In this document: positions 35,879 through 44,215 of the stretch, one piece after another | How positions within the stretch are numbered: the first letter of the stretch is position 1 | Layout: every line of letters begins with the position of its first letter | NCBI GenBank assembly: GCA_027859205.1 | Contig: JAQIBH010000160.1 | Location: forward strand, 1-44,215 | Origin: Bacteroidales bacterium | GTDB lineage: Bacteria > Bacteroidota > Bacteroidia > Bacteroidales > UBA12077 | Length of the DNA stretch: 44,215 nt | Direction: 5' to 3' | Notes under the pieces: generated by a model | The model's input: the letters and a program-made list of their open reading frames with translations, nothing else | Told to the model about the DNA's origin: nothing | Database searches by the model: none | Made by a program: the position numbers and the translations under genes

Positions 35879-38392
35879 TTAAAGGTTTCCTTTAAAATCA
35901 AAGTTTAATTGAATTTGAAGATTGGAAATATCAGAAATTATTTTCTTTATTGTAGTTTTTTCAATATCGGTTAATTCTTCAATATTAATTAAATTATCTG
36001 GATCACGCTTTTTTAAAAGTTCGTTAGTTTGCGATTTAAATCGTAATAGCATAAGATAATTATACGATACATTTATTTCATTGAACAATGTCTTGTTTAT
36101 TTGATTTGCAGCGTATAGTTTTTCTAATCGAATTAAAGAGTTTGTTGCATGAATTTTATTATTTAATGAATACAAACGAATAAAACTTGTAATAGGTAAT
36201 ATTATCTTTTTTATGTCGAGCGTATTCTGATCATTGTTTTTTGAATTACTAACAATGTTCCCAAACAAATTTACTACAGATTTATAATTTAAAATAGGAT
36301 TTGCCATATGTTGAAAAAATACGGCCTTGTTCTCAATTGCTTGAAAGATGAAATTCTGAAGATTTTTTGTTAAGTTCTTTTCATTATTTATACATCTTAA
36401 GTCAAAAAAGATTCCTGCTTCCAGAATACTCTTTGGATCACTATTGTTTATCCAATTTGTAAATTGATTTTCCCATTCAGTTATTGATAATACCCATTTA
36501 GGGTTGTTAGCCATAACTTCGCCCTTACAATATTTAAAACCGAGTTGATTAAGCGCTTTTGTAACTTTTTCTCCTAACTCAAGAAAATATTTTTTATAAA
36601 CTAAGTGATTGTTTTTATCTACATTTTCAAAAATTATGGCATTATCTTGATCAGTAGCTAAAGTTTGTTCCATTCTACCTTCACTGCCAACAGCTATAAA
36701 AGCAAATTTGCAAGGAGGTGAACCTAGCGAATCAATAGCTAAAGCAATTAGTCTATTGGTAATTGCATCAGTTAAAGATGTAATTATTCGAGTAATATTT
36801 TGAGTTCGTGCTCCGCTATCAATTAAAGCTTTTATTAATATAGGTAGCTTGTTGGTTATTTTCTCAATATATTCTGTGTTTTCAGCAATCTCAACTTCTC
36901 TGACAAGGTAACTTATTGAGTTTCTATGCATTGCATGAACATCATTGTTATTAAGTACACCTATTATTTTGGATTTATTATTTTTTACTGCCAAATGAGA
37001 AACATTCTGCTTGTTAAAAATTAACACTGCTTCGTACAATAATAAGTTATCTTGTACTTCCAACACAGGAGCAGTCATTATTTGTGCAATAGAATTTGAA
37101 GAATCAAAGTTTTTGGCTAAAACTCTCGATCTTAAATCGCTATCAGTTACTATACCTATAATATTATTGTTCTGTGTAATAAAAAGTACGTTTTGATTTT
37201 TTTTTGTCATGATTAAAGCAACATCATGAATTGAAGTTTCAATATCACATTTAAGTAAATCCTTTACAAAATGCTTAATTGGTTGATTCATTAATAGGAG
37301 TGAAGTCTGAATTTCATTTGATAGCTGTTTTGTTTGCTTTTCAACGAGTTCAACTTTAGTAATATCTTTAACAATAATAATATAACCTTCTTGTTTCCCA
37401 AAATATACTTTCGATATGGTTAGTACAACATCTTTTTGAGGTTTGTTTAAAACTTTAAGTTGTGTGTCAAAAGATACCGATTTCCCCGGATTTTTAATTT
37501 TTAATTTAACATTATCCCAACCGATATCGAAAATAGAATCAAAATTTAGTGAAATCACGTAACTCGCTGAGCTACCAAGCATATTGTTAAATTTTACATT
37601 TGAAAATTTAATTTTGTTATCTATTACTAGTAACGTTCCATCAATTGATGCTTCTACCAGTGATTGATATTTTCGTCGTGAAGATTTTAGTTTATTTTCA
37701 ATATTGCGTCTTTTCCTTTCAATATCAAGACTTTGCTTAACAATAAAAAGAATTATTAAACTAACTATTCCTATTACAATAAAAGTTATTTTAATAAGTC
37801 GATTTTCAAGAGCAGATATTTCTTCTTTAACATCTTCTAAATATATTCCTGTTCCAATAATCCAGTTCCAATCCGAATATAATTTTACAAATGAAAGTTT
37901 TGGTACAACCCGACTTGAATCGTCTTTCCATTGCCACATATAATCGATAAAACCTTCTGTACTATTTTTAACGGTATCAACAGCAACTACAAATAAAGCT
38001 TTACCTTCCTGATCAAAATAGTTGGTTAATTCTTTGCCATTTAATTCCTTTCGATACGGATGCATTATCATTCTGGGAACTAGATCGGTAATCCAGAAAT
38101 AGTCTTTGCTTTCATCACCGTAACGCATCTTTTCTATTTTATTTATTGCAAGTTGCTGCGCCTCTTCAAGTGATATAAGTCCATCTTTGTAATTCTGATC
38201 ATAATCTTCGATAAGACTCCAAGCAGTATTTACAAGTTCGCTTATCATTTCCCGTTTTTTATCAATTATATTGTTTTCAAAAACAGGAATAATAAATATA
38301 TAAATAGAGATAATAAATAATGCAATAGCAAGTATAGAAGGGAAAACAATTCCAGATAAGAATCTTCGAATATCTTTAGGCGTTAAATACAT
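35879..38392 (-). CDS. Membrane Cache-PAS-CBS-DUF294 regulator (putative nucleotidyltransferase)
   Basis: 837 residues: TM1 at about 14-34; a periplasmic single Cache domain (about 40-195, with DYFWITDLVPRMIMHP and WNWIIGTGIYLEDV); TM2 at about 200-222; PAS (about 235-345); a CBS pair (about 385-495, IGIVTDSDLRSRVL and IGVLNNNDVHA); and a DUF294/GlnD-like nucleotidyltransferase domain with G569-S-E-G-R and catalytic D581-x-D583, then the DUF294 C-terminal helices. DUF294-CBS proteins are usually found beside acetate-type SSS symporters and regulate carbon uptake; here a Cache sensor replaces the common cyclic-nucleotide-binding N-terminus. Last gene of the minus-strand operon, 11 bp after the TPR gene. 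It probably senses a small carboxylate outside the cell; the target of nucleotidylation is unknown. Confidence 0.85.
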   Translation of the reverse strand: MYLTPKDIRRFLSGIVFPSILAIALFIISIYIFIIPVFENNIIDKKREMISELVNTAWSLIEDYDQNYKDGLISLEEAQQLAINKIEKMRYGDESKDYFWITDLVPRMIMHPYRKELNGKELTNYFDQEGKALFVVAVDTVKNSTEGFIDYMWQWKDDSSRVVPKLSFVKLYSDWNWIIGTGIYLEDVKEEISALENRLIKITFIVIGIVSLIILFIVKQSLDIERKRRNIENKLKSSRRKYQSLVEASIDGTLLVIDNKIKFSNVKFNNMLGSSASYVISLNFDSIFDIGWDNVKLKIKNPGKSVSFDTQLKVLNKPQKDVVLTISKVYFGKQEGYIIIVKDITKVELVEKQTKQLSNEIQTSLLLMNQPIKHFVKDLLKCDIETSIHDVALIMTKKNQNVLFITQNNNIIGIVTDSDLRSRVLAKNFDSSNSIAQIMTAPVLEVQDNLLLYEAVLIFNKQNVSHLAVKNNKSKIIGVLNNNDVHAMHRNSISYLVREVEIAENTEYIEKITNKLPILIKALIDSGARTQNITRIITSLTDAITNRLIALAIDSLGSPPCKFAFIAVGSEGRMEQTLATDQDNAIIFENVDKNNHLVYKKYFLELGEKVTKALNQLGFKYCKGEVMANNPKWVLSITEWENQFTNWINNSDPKSILEAGIFFDLRCINNEKNLTKNLQNFIFQAIENKAVFFQHMANPILNYKSVVNLFGNIVSNSKNNDQNTLDIKKIILPITSFIRLYSLNNKIHATNSLIRLEKLYAANQINKTLFNEINVSYNYLMLLRFKSQTNELLKKRDPDNLINIEELTDIEKTTIKKIISDISNLQIQLNFDFKGNL

Positions 38393-38403
38393 GATTTAAC
38401 TTT

Positions 38404-39177
38404 TTAATTCTCTTTTCGCTTAGGAGGGAATAATTTCTGAATTAAATTTCTTTTTTTCAAGTCTTTGCCTAATAAAATATTTAAATTATTTTCGGCAGTT
38501 AGATTTTGATCCCACAATTCAATTGCTTTTTGATAGCTTTCAATTGTTTGTTCGTATTGTTCTTTATGCCTATATATTATACCTAAATTAGTATAAGCAA
38601 CAGATAATCTTCTTTTTGTTTCGTATTGCGCCGTTTCTATTTCTTTGACTCTATTTTTTAGAAAACGATTTTTGTTTTTTTCAGAATATTGCTCCAAAGC
38701 TTTCAAATAATCTTTATCAAGTATTATATTTATTTGATCAGAAGTTTTGTCACTATATTCTTTGAGCCAATTTTCATAAATGAGGATGCTTTTTTGAACT
38801 GATATTTGCCCTAATTGAATAAGCGAATCTTTTGATAATAACATATATTCTTCGGGAGCATTGTCATAAATAGCCATGGTTAGATAAGCAGCTGCTCTGT
38901 TATTGTACAGTACACCAACTTCGAACGATTCCGCAAAATGATTAACACTTTTATATATGGATTCAACTGAATCGAGTAGAGCAAATACATTTACAAAATC
39001 ATTTTGTGCCGCATAGGCATTATATTTTTTATATAATTCGCGTGCATCTGTTATTCTAGGATCTTTAGAAGAGTTAACATCCTTATAATAAAAATATGAG
39101 AATGATATAACAATAAAAGAAAGAGCAATCATCACAAGGATGAGTGCTCTTTTATTTTTATTTATAGTGATACTCAT
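38404..39177 (-). CDS. Membrane-anchored TPR protein
   Basis: 257 residues. One N-terminal TM (about 10-30) is followed by helical repeats; the clearest is a TPR at about 190-225 (AYTNLGIIYRHKEQYEQTIESYQKAIELW), with another probable pair at about 45-115. Its start codon overlaps the symporter stop by one base (TAATG), so translation is coupled. It lies 11 bp before the Cache-DUF294 gene. It is probably a periplasm-facing or cytoplasmic adaptor between transporter and regulator; topology and partner are inferred. Confidence 0.75.
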   Translation of the reverse strand: MSITINKNKRALILVMIALSFIVISFSYFYYKDVNSSKDPRITDARELYKKYNAYAAQNDFVNVFALLDSVESIYKSVNHFAESFEVGVLYNNRAAAYLTMAIYDNAPEEYMLLSKDSLIQLGQISVQKSILIYENWLKEYSDKTSDQINIILDKDYLKALEQYSEKNKNRFLKNRVKEIETAQYETKRRLSVAYTNLGIIYRHKEQYEQTIESYQKAIELWDQNLTAENNLNILLGKDLKKRNLIQKLFPPKRKEN

Positions 39178-40847
39178 TATGAGTGTACATTTAATACTAA
39201 GAATTTACGTATTTCAAGAGGTGTTTCAGGTGTAAGTTTTGAAACAACAATATTTGTTAGAATTGCAAGTGGTGCTCCAATCCACGCAAAATACCAAGCT
39301 CCAAGCCAATAATTTACAAATTCGTAATATGGTAATGTAACACCTTCTTTACCTGCAATAAAGTAAGTTAAAGCAATTACAGCAACCAATAGTCCAGCTA
39401 TTAATCCAGCAATTGCACCTTGCTTATTTGACCCACTCCACCAAATCCCTAATAAGAATAATGGGAATATTGTAACTCCTGCTAATGAGAATGCTACTGC
39501 AACTAATTGTGCAATTAAAGCCCAATTTTTCAACGCTAAAAGCGTTACAATCACGGCCATTAAAACAGTTCCCAAACGTGCCATTAATAATTGCATTTTT
39601 GGAGATGCTTTGGGATTAATAATTTTTACATATAAATCGTGAGCAAATGCTGATGAACCTGCAACAAGTAAACCAGAAACGGTCGAGAATGCAGCAGAAA
39701 CACCACCCGCAGCCAACAATCCAACAATAAGTGGATTAACACCGCCAAGTTGTGCAGTATAAACAACAATTGCATCTTTAGCTAACTTTCCAACTTCAGG
39801 ATTTGCAGATAATATTTTACCAAATGCTGCATACACAGGAGCACTCCAATAAAGTATACTAATAAAGAATAATCCCCAAACAACAGACCATCGAGCATCT
39901 CTTGCTTTTGGCACAACATAAAAACGTTGAATTACATGCGGTAAACCAGCTGTTCCAATCATTAATGAAAAAGCAATTGCAATCCATTGAAAGAAAGTTT
40001 GACCAGTTGCAGAGTCCCAAGGCATTGCATATTCAGGAGCAGGAACCATTGCATACTCATGTCCAAAAGAATTAAACATTTGTGTAGTTTCGGCAATTGG
40101 TACACCAGAAACTATATCAGAAACAACTGAACCGTAACCTATTTGAGGTAATAACCAGAAATAATCAAATTTGAACGTTAATATAAATAATGGAATAAGG
40201 AAAGATACAATAATGATAACATATTGTATCTGCATATTTTTAGTAACTCCTAACATTCCAGATATTAAAGTGTAAACTAACACGACTGAACCACCGATAA
40301 TTACAGCAAGCGCATAGTCAATTCCTAAAATCCATTTAAACATAATTCCAATTCCACCAAACTGACCTACACAATATGAAATAGATATAAGAATTGCAAT
40401 AATAGCACCAACTGCTCTTAATCCTTGAGAGTAATAACGATCGCCAATAAAATCAGCTGCTGTATATTTGCCATATTTACGAATTTGTCCAGCCATAAGG
40501 ATTAATAATAAAACATAGCCGCCAGTCCAACCAACAACATAAGCTAATCCATGATAACCTGTACCATACATAAGTGCCGCCATCCCAAGAAATGATGCTG
40601 CACTCATCCAATTTGATGCGATAGCCATTCCCGATCCTACTCTTGAAATGCTACGACCGGCAGCATAAAAGTCTGTAGTATCTTTAGCTCTAAATACAAT
40701 TCCTACTAAAACAAATACACATAATATTGTAATTAAAATAATGGCTGGTCCCATTTTAAAACCACCTTCTAATTGTGTTGATGCTCCTGCAGCAAACAAT
40801 AACGAAGGTGTCAGTAATAATATAATAGGTAATAAAAACTTTTTCAT
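39177..40847 (-). CDS. Sodium:solute symporter, ActP/acetate-permease type
   Basis: 556 residues with 13 or so hydrophobic segments. The first is signal-like (SLLFAAG), as in ActP. Family blocks: TTDFYAAGRSISRVGSGMAIASNWMSAASFLGMAAL at about 58-93 (the SSS ion-coupling region), GYHGLAYVVGWTGGYVLLLILMAGQIRKYGKYTAADFIGDRY, and GLPHVIQRFYVVPKARDARWS. It imports a short carboxylate, most likely acetate or a relative, with Na+. It is paired with an upstream DUF4212-like subunit (27 bp) and coupled downstream to the TPR gene. The substrate is inferred from family and context; no acetyl-CoA synthetase is in the window. Confidence 0.85.
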   Translation of the reverse strand: MKKFLLPIILLLTPSLLFAAGASTQLEGGFKMGPAIILITILCVFVLVGIVFRAKDTTDFYAAGRSISRVGSGMAIASNWMSAASFLGMAALMYGTGYHGLAYVVGWTGGYVLLLILMAGQIRKYGKYTAADFIGDRYYSQGLRAVGAIIAILISISYCVGQFGGIGIMFKWILGIDYALAVIIGGSVVLVYTLISGMLGVTKNMQIQYVIIIVSFLIPLFILTFKFDYFWLLPQIGYGSVVSDIVSGVPIAETTQMFNSFGHEYAMVPAPEYAMPWDSATGQTFFQWIAIAFSLMIGTAGLPHVIQRFYVVPKARDARWSVVWGLFFISILYWSAPVYAAFGKILSANPEVGKLAKDAIVVYTAQLGGVNPLIVGLLAAGGVSAAFSTVSGLLVAGSSAFAHDLYVKIINPKASPKMQLLMARLGTVLMAVIVTLLALKNWALIAQLVAVAFSLAGVTIFPLFLLGIWWSGSNKQGAIAGLIAGLLVAVIALTYFIAGKEGVTLPYYEFVNYWLGAWYFAWIGAPLAILTNIVVSKLTPETPLEIRKFLVLNVHS

Positions 40848-40874
40848 AATTATTGAATTTTGAAATGTAAGGAA

Positions 40875-41627
40875 TTATTCTTCTATGCCTAACTCAGCAT
40901 ACTTTTGATCTACACGGTAACAGTACAACCAGCACAAGAATACAAAGAGTACTAATAAGAATACGGCAGTATAGAAGTAATGAAAGGGAAATCCTAAGAA
41001 TACAAAATCAGTTAAGAATGACTGATTATGAATTAAGTATGTAGACATTATAGCTGGAATCATTTCCTTATTAACATCTTTAAATGAATCCATTTCAGTT
41101 GAAGTTAAACTTAATGAAAGTATAAGCCTTCTTGGATCACTTTGTTGTAAACCCAAAATTGAACTTGTAACTTGCGAAAGAGATTTTTTAGCATTGATAT
41201 ATGCAGGCTCAGAAATAGCAGCTATTTCCGATATTATTTTTTCTAATTCTCTAGTTTTATCAACTAAAAGATTCTTCTCTAATGAATCGGCTAATTGATA
41301 AGTAACCCAACTAACTGCATTACATAAAGTTGCTTTTTCATTAGGCTTAATAAATACTTTTCCTAAAACTGAAAGCGAAGTGTGTGCAAATGTTTGCATT
41401 TCTTCTACGCTTGCATTTTCTGTTGAAATATTTTCCCAAACCTTTTCATATTTTACATATGCATCTTCCGGTGTTGGTTTCTCAATTGCTCGCAAAAGAA
41501 AATGAAAACCAAATACTGCGACTGCCCATACTAAAATCAATTTTATGGCCAAGTTTCTGTTCCATTTAGCCATGGCAGTAGTCGGTTTAAAAAAACTAAT
41601 GTGATAATCGTTTTGATTAGTATCCAT
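40875..41627 (-). CDS. Extended DUF4212-like small subunit of the SSS symporter
   Basis: 250 residues. Two TM segments (about 27-46, LAIKLILVWAVAVFGFHFLL; about 212-237, FYTAVFLLVLFVFLCWLYCYRVD) flank a ~150-residue helical periplasmic insert. Ordinary DUF4212 subunits are about 80-110 residues with the same two-helix plan: a WxRN start (here KWNRN), a FPFxYFxTA helix entry and an RVDxxYAE end. All of these are visible, so this is a DUF4212 protein with a large inserted domain. It is the first gene of the operon, 27 bp before the permease. The insert could sense or bind substrate together with the Cache-DUF294 regulator. Confidence 0.7.
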   Translation of the reverse strand: MDTNQNDYHISFFKPTTAMAKWNRNLAIKLILVWAVAVFGFHFLLRAIEKPTPEDAYVKYEKVWENISTENASVEEMQTFAHTSLSVLGKVFIKPNEKATLCNAVSWVTYQLADSLEKNLLVDKTRELEKIISEIAAISEPAYINAKKSLSQVTSSILGLQQSDPRRLILSLSLTSTEMDSFKDVNKEMIPAIMSTYLIHNQSFLTDFVFLGFPFHYFYTAVFLLVLFVFLCWLYCYRVDQKYAELGIEE

Positions 41628-41807
41628 GTTTTTTTATTTTATAGTTTTTTAATAATGCGGGCTAAGTTAATTTTTTATTGTAGATATTCTATTAGTTTTT
41701 ATGTATTTTAAAACATACTTTTTTATTAACATAGTTAAGTTTGTATAGACTAAAGTGTTGACGAACACCAAATTAGTTATGCAGATATTTGCATGTTTAG
41801 ATTGTTT

Positions 41808-42560
41808 TTACAATACAGGATCCTGTAAAACTTCTTTAGCTCCTTTATAAAAATAAATTGCACTAAACGTCATAAATACATGGCTAATATCAAAATGATT
41901 AAACCATGGAGACAATCCCCATTGATTCATAAAAAATAATGCACCTATGGCTGATAACCCAACTGCGATCAGAAATAATTTACTGCCTTTTTTTCTAGTT
42001 TTAATAAAAACAACTAAATTGAAACTCAATACAATTACTAATAATCCATATGCAGAATGTATTTCAACAAAGAAAAAGTTAAGAGTAATAAATGTTACAG
42101 AAACAAATGTGACTAACTCAATAACATTAAACAAAGCAAAAAAAGTACCAACTTTGCTATTAATTAATGGTCGAGCATACTCAATTGATGCACGCTCAAC
42201 TAGCATAATTGAAAACATGCTTGTAAGCCAACCAGGTAATTTCCATGGATTAGCAACATCTTTAAGTAAATTTCTGCCAAAAATATTTGAAATAATATTT
42301 ACTAATTTTTCAGGAGATTCCCACTGTGCTTCGAATAAATATAAAAAACCATGCCCAATTATTCCACCAATTGCTGTAGCAATTCCCATGCTCAAAAAGT
42401 AGTACTTTAAGTATAAGTGAACTTTATTCTTAAGATTTATTCTATTTAACTTATAGAAAGCATAAATACAAACAAATGAGACGGCCAAATCTGTTATTGT
42501 AGTTACAGGTTCGTCAATACGCAAACCAAAAGGGAATATGGAAGGCTGATCGTAGATCAT
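41808..42560 (-). CDS. Seven-TM-like integral membrane protein
   Basis: 250 residues with about seven hydrophobic segments. Conserved-looking polar residues sit in or near membrane helices: H70 in GGIIGHGFLYLF, and a late helix with HFDISH, giving two histidines five residues apart. This is reminiscent of metal-dependent membrane hydrolases of the CREST group (alkaline ceramidase, PAQR), but the match is weak and I make no functional call. Similar proteins occur in Bacteroidota as uncharacterised membrane proteins. Monocistronic on the minus strand, 180 bp upstream of the symporter operon, and divergent from the barrel gene. Confidence 0.6.
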   Translation of the reverse strand: MIYDQPSIFPFGLRIDEPVTTITDLAVSFVCIYAFYKLNRINLKNKVHLYLKYYFLSMGIATAIGGIIGHGFLYLFEAQWESPEKLVNIISNIFGRNLLKDVANPWKLPGWLTSMFSIMLVERASIEYARPLINSKVGTFFALFNVIELVTFVSVTFITLNFFFVEIHSAYGLLVIVLSFNLVVFIKTRKKGSKLFLIAVGLSAIGALFFMNQWGLSPWFNHFDISHVFMTFSAIYFYKGAKEVLQDPVL

Positions 42561-42630
42561 AATAATTGGTAAGATATATAACTATTTTGATTTTATCAAA
42601 TACAATTAGTTTTAATATAATTTAAAGCTT

Positions 42631-42663
42631 TTTGTAAATTAAGTTGACTATTAATTATATTTG
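42631..42663 (+). promoter_or_regulatory. Candidate promoter of the outer-membrane barrel gene
   Basis: TTTG at 42631-42634, a 21-nt spacer, then TATATTTG at 42656-42663: an exact match to the Bacteroidota -33/-7 pattern with normal spacing, 27 bp upstream of the start codon. This is the best promoter candidate in the window. Confidence 0.5.
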
Positions 42664-42690
42664 CTAATCTAAAAATAAAATTAATTAATT

Positions 42691-43350
42691 TTGAAAAAGG
42701 TTTTTATAATATCAATACTGATTTTACTAGTTGTATTAAAATCATCAGCTCAAGTAGATGAGTTTATACCATTTTATTCTTTTGGCTTAAAACAAGGCCT
42801 TAATTACTCATCGGTTGGTTTTAATCCTGGAATTAAGCAAGGTGCAACACTTGGATATACTGGAGGCTTAGTTTACAATTATCAAAGCGAAAAAAATTTC
42901 GCATTGCAAATTGAGTTAAATTATACTCAAAAAGGTTGGACTGAAGATTTAGATACCCTGAGCAATTCATATTCTAGAAAATTAGACTATATCGAATTAC
43001 CTTTTATTACTCAGATTATTATGGGTAAACGGCCAAAAATGAAAATATATTTTAATTTAGGTACTTCATTTGCATATTTTTTATCGGAAAAAGAAAATGC
43101 AGAAATAAATAACGAGGATTACCGTCGCGAATATTATGAAAAAGAAGTAGAAAACTACTTTGATTATAGTGGTTTAGTTGAATTAGGAGTGAAACTTAAT
43201 ACAGGAATTGGGCGATTTCAAGTTGGAGTAAAATATCAATTTACTTTTACAGATTTATTTGATACGACTGAAGAAACAACTTATGATAATTCACAAAATC
43301 AATTTTGGAATTTATCTATTACATATTTTTTCCTAGATAATAGAAATTAA
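42691..43350 (+). CDS. PorT-like outer-membrane beta-barrel protein with TTG start
   Basis: 219 residues starting with TTG. The TTG is supported because the signal peptide (MKKVFIISILILLVVLKSSAQ) begins exactly there and no in-frame ATG keeps it. The mature protein has the outer-membrane barrel pattern (PF13568 type): FGLKQGLNYSSVGFNPG, GYTGGLVYNY, LQIELNYTQKGWTEDL, YIELPFITQI, GLVELGVKLNTGIGRFQVGVKYQF and a C-terminal FWNLSITYFF strand. Function is unknown; it probably forms a small barrel in the outer membrane. Monocistronic with its own promoter. Confidence 0.8.
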   Translation: MKKVFIISILILLVVLKSSAQVDEFIPFYSFGLKQGLNYSSVGFNPGIKQGATLGYTGGLVYNYQSEKNFALQIELNYTQKGWTEDLDTLSNSYSRKLDYIELPFITQIIMGKRPKMKIYFNLGTSFAYFLSEKENAEINNEDYRREYYEKEVENYFDYSGLVELGVKLNTGIGRFQVGVKYQFTFTDLFDTTEETTYDNSQNQFWNLSITYFFLDNRN

Positions 43351-43419
43351 TTTGCGTGAACATATTTATTTGCTTTGTGTTTAATTGTAAACAATAATTG
43401 TTAATTCAAGAAAAATGAT

Positions 43420-43965
43420 ATGAAAAAAATAGTAGCGTTCACTTTACTCATCCTTATAACAACAACTCTGATGTCACAAACTAAATCTTTTTACGATTTT
43501 AAAGTAAAAAACATTGATGGTGCTGATTTTGATTTGTCGTCACTAAAAGGGAAAAAAGTATTAGTTGTTAATACTGCATCGAAATGTGGATTTACACCTC
43601 AATATGAAGATTTACAGAAACTCTATGAAAAATACAATTCTTTGGATTTTGTTATTATTGGTTTTCCTGCTAATAATTTCTTAAAACAAGAGCCGGGTTC
43701 AAATTCTGAAATTAAACAATTTTGTACTTCAAAATATAATGTAACATTTCCTATGATGGGAAAAATCTCGGTAAAAGGTAATGATATTCACCCTTTATAT
43801 GAGTGGTTAACAGAAAAAGAAAAGAATGGTAAATTGGATTCTGACGTAAAATGGAATTTTCAAAAATATATGATTGATGAAGAAGGAAATTTAGTTAATA
43901 TGTTAAATCCAAAAATAAATCCTTTGGACGATCAAATTGTAAATTGGATAGAAAATAAATTATGA
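43420..43965 (+). CDS. Exported glutathione-peroxidase family thiol peroxidase
   Basis: 181 residues. Signal peptide about 1-19 (TTTLMSQ). GPx motifs: NTASKCGFTPQY with peroxidatic C56, GFPANNFLKQEPGS, and KWNFQKYMID with the catalytic W and N. C102 (QFCTSKYNVTFP) sits where thioredoxin-dependent 2-Cys GPx enzymes carry the resolving cysteine, so it probably uses thioredoxin-like reductants rather than glutathione. The signal peptide indicates periplasmic peroxide or lipid-peroxide removal. Monocistronic and followed by a strong terminator. Confidence 0.9.
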   Translation: MKKIVAFTLLILITTTLMSQTKSFYDFKVKNIDGADFDLSSLKGKKVLVVNTASKCGFTPQYEDLQKLYEKYNSLDFVIIGFPANNFLKQEPGSNSEIKQFCTSKYNVTFPMMGKISVKGNDIHPLYEWLTEKEKNGKLDSDVKWNFQKYMIDEEGNLVNMLNPKINPLDDQIVNWIENKL

Positions 43966-43988
43966 TAAGTTAAATTGTTGTATTTATT

Positions 43989-44022
43989 CCGCATTCAGAT
44001 AATTCTGAATGTGGTTTTTTTT
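43989..44022 (+). terminator. Intrinsic terminator of the GPx gene
   Basis: CCGCATTCAGA (43989-43999) pairs with TCTGAATGTGG (44004-44014) around a TAAT loop, 11 bp including one G-T pair, followed by eight T's. It is a textbook terminator 24 bp after the stop codon. Confidence 0.92.
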
Positions 44023-44169
44023 AAAAAAATATTAGTTTTCTAGAATATATTTTAGGTAAATCTCATTTGCATATATATAAGGTAAACTTGTTTCTATATT
44101 AACCTGAGTTCGACGTAATACATTTGCTTAAACTTCTATTTGCCAGACGCTTGCTGATTTCATGTTAAA

Positions 44170-44200
44170 AAGTATCAAGTATCAAGCCCCAAGTATCAAG
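44170..44200. repeat. Short TATCAAG tandem repeat at the window edge
   Basis: AAGTATCAAG is followed directly by a second TATCAAG, then CCCC, then another AAGTATCAAG. Units start at 44173, 44180 and 44194. Such short tandem words are frequent between Bacteroidota genes. The 190 bp between the GPx terminator and the window end otherwise show no gene. Confidence 0.6.
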
Positions 44201-44215
44201 AAATAGATTATTTTG

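Noticed and set aside
1-44215. CRISPR arrays, tRNA/rRNA genes, prophage
   Set aside because: No regularly spaced identical repeats, no cloverleaf with CCA/TTC-type arms, and no phage structural proteins were seen.

Overview
The window is AT-rich chromosomal DNA from a member of the Bacteroidota. The evidence is a type IX secretion (T9SS) C-terminal sorting domain on a giant secreted protein, many outer-membrane barrels and lipoproteins, little Shine-Dalgarno signal, and a few promoters of the Bacteroidota type (TTTG, then TAnnTTTG). The gene content (rocD, bacteriohemerythrin, a large acetate-type Na+ symporter operon, no sulfatase or polysaccharide loci) would suit a free-living, perhaps marine, Marinilabiliales/Bacteroidales-like organism. 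That placement is inference. No tRNA, rRNA, CRISPR array, prophage or intact insertion sequence was seen.

Layout. 1-2.1 kb: a secreted CotH-type protein (minus) and a small DUF3820 protein. 2.4-6.9 kb: a redox/gas-sensing group made of a four-PAS hybrid histidine kinase with a cysteine-rich first PAS, a bacteriohemerythrin, and an SCP2 domain fused to an iron-sulfur-flavoprotein-like domain. 7.0-7.7 kb: queuosine-precursor transporter (minus).

8.0-25.7 kb is the most unusual part: seven co-directional, tightly spaced genes. In order they encode an ATP/ADP-translocase-like membrane protein with HEAT repeats, a Cache-HAMP-SpoIIE/PP2C phosphatase, a soluble multi-TIR-like protein, an nSTAND1 NTPase with a membrane segment, coiled coil and seven-bladed WD40 propeller, a beta-barrel with a helical periplasmic domain, a seven-bladed beta-propeller lipoprotein, and an 1881-residue T9SS-exported protein. 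The set has parts for every compartment from cytoplasm to cell surface. I read it as a candidate undescribed trans-envelope signalling or conflict (defence-like) system. That is inference from domain content and gene order.

25.8-27.5 kb: an ECF sigma factor, zinc-finger anti-sigma and Spy/CpxP-like periplasmic sensor operon (minus). 27.6-31.7 kb: a DUF1338 dioxygenase, a 131-bp MITE-like cloverleaf element, and a GH3-beta-lactamase fusion enzyme. 31.8-35.8 kb: ornithine aminotransferase (minus), nitroreductase, an unknown lipoprotein and a YceI protein (minus). 35.9-41.6 kb: a minus-strand operon for a two-component SSS symporter (extended DUF4212-like small subunit and ActP-like permease), a TPR protein, and a Cache-PAS-CBS-DUF294 regulator. 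41.8-44.2 kb: a seven-TM-like membrane protein (minus), an outer-membrane barrel with a TTG start, a secreted glutathione peroxidase with a strong terminator, and a short tandem repeat at the right edge.
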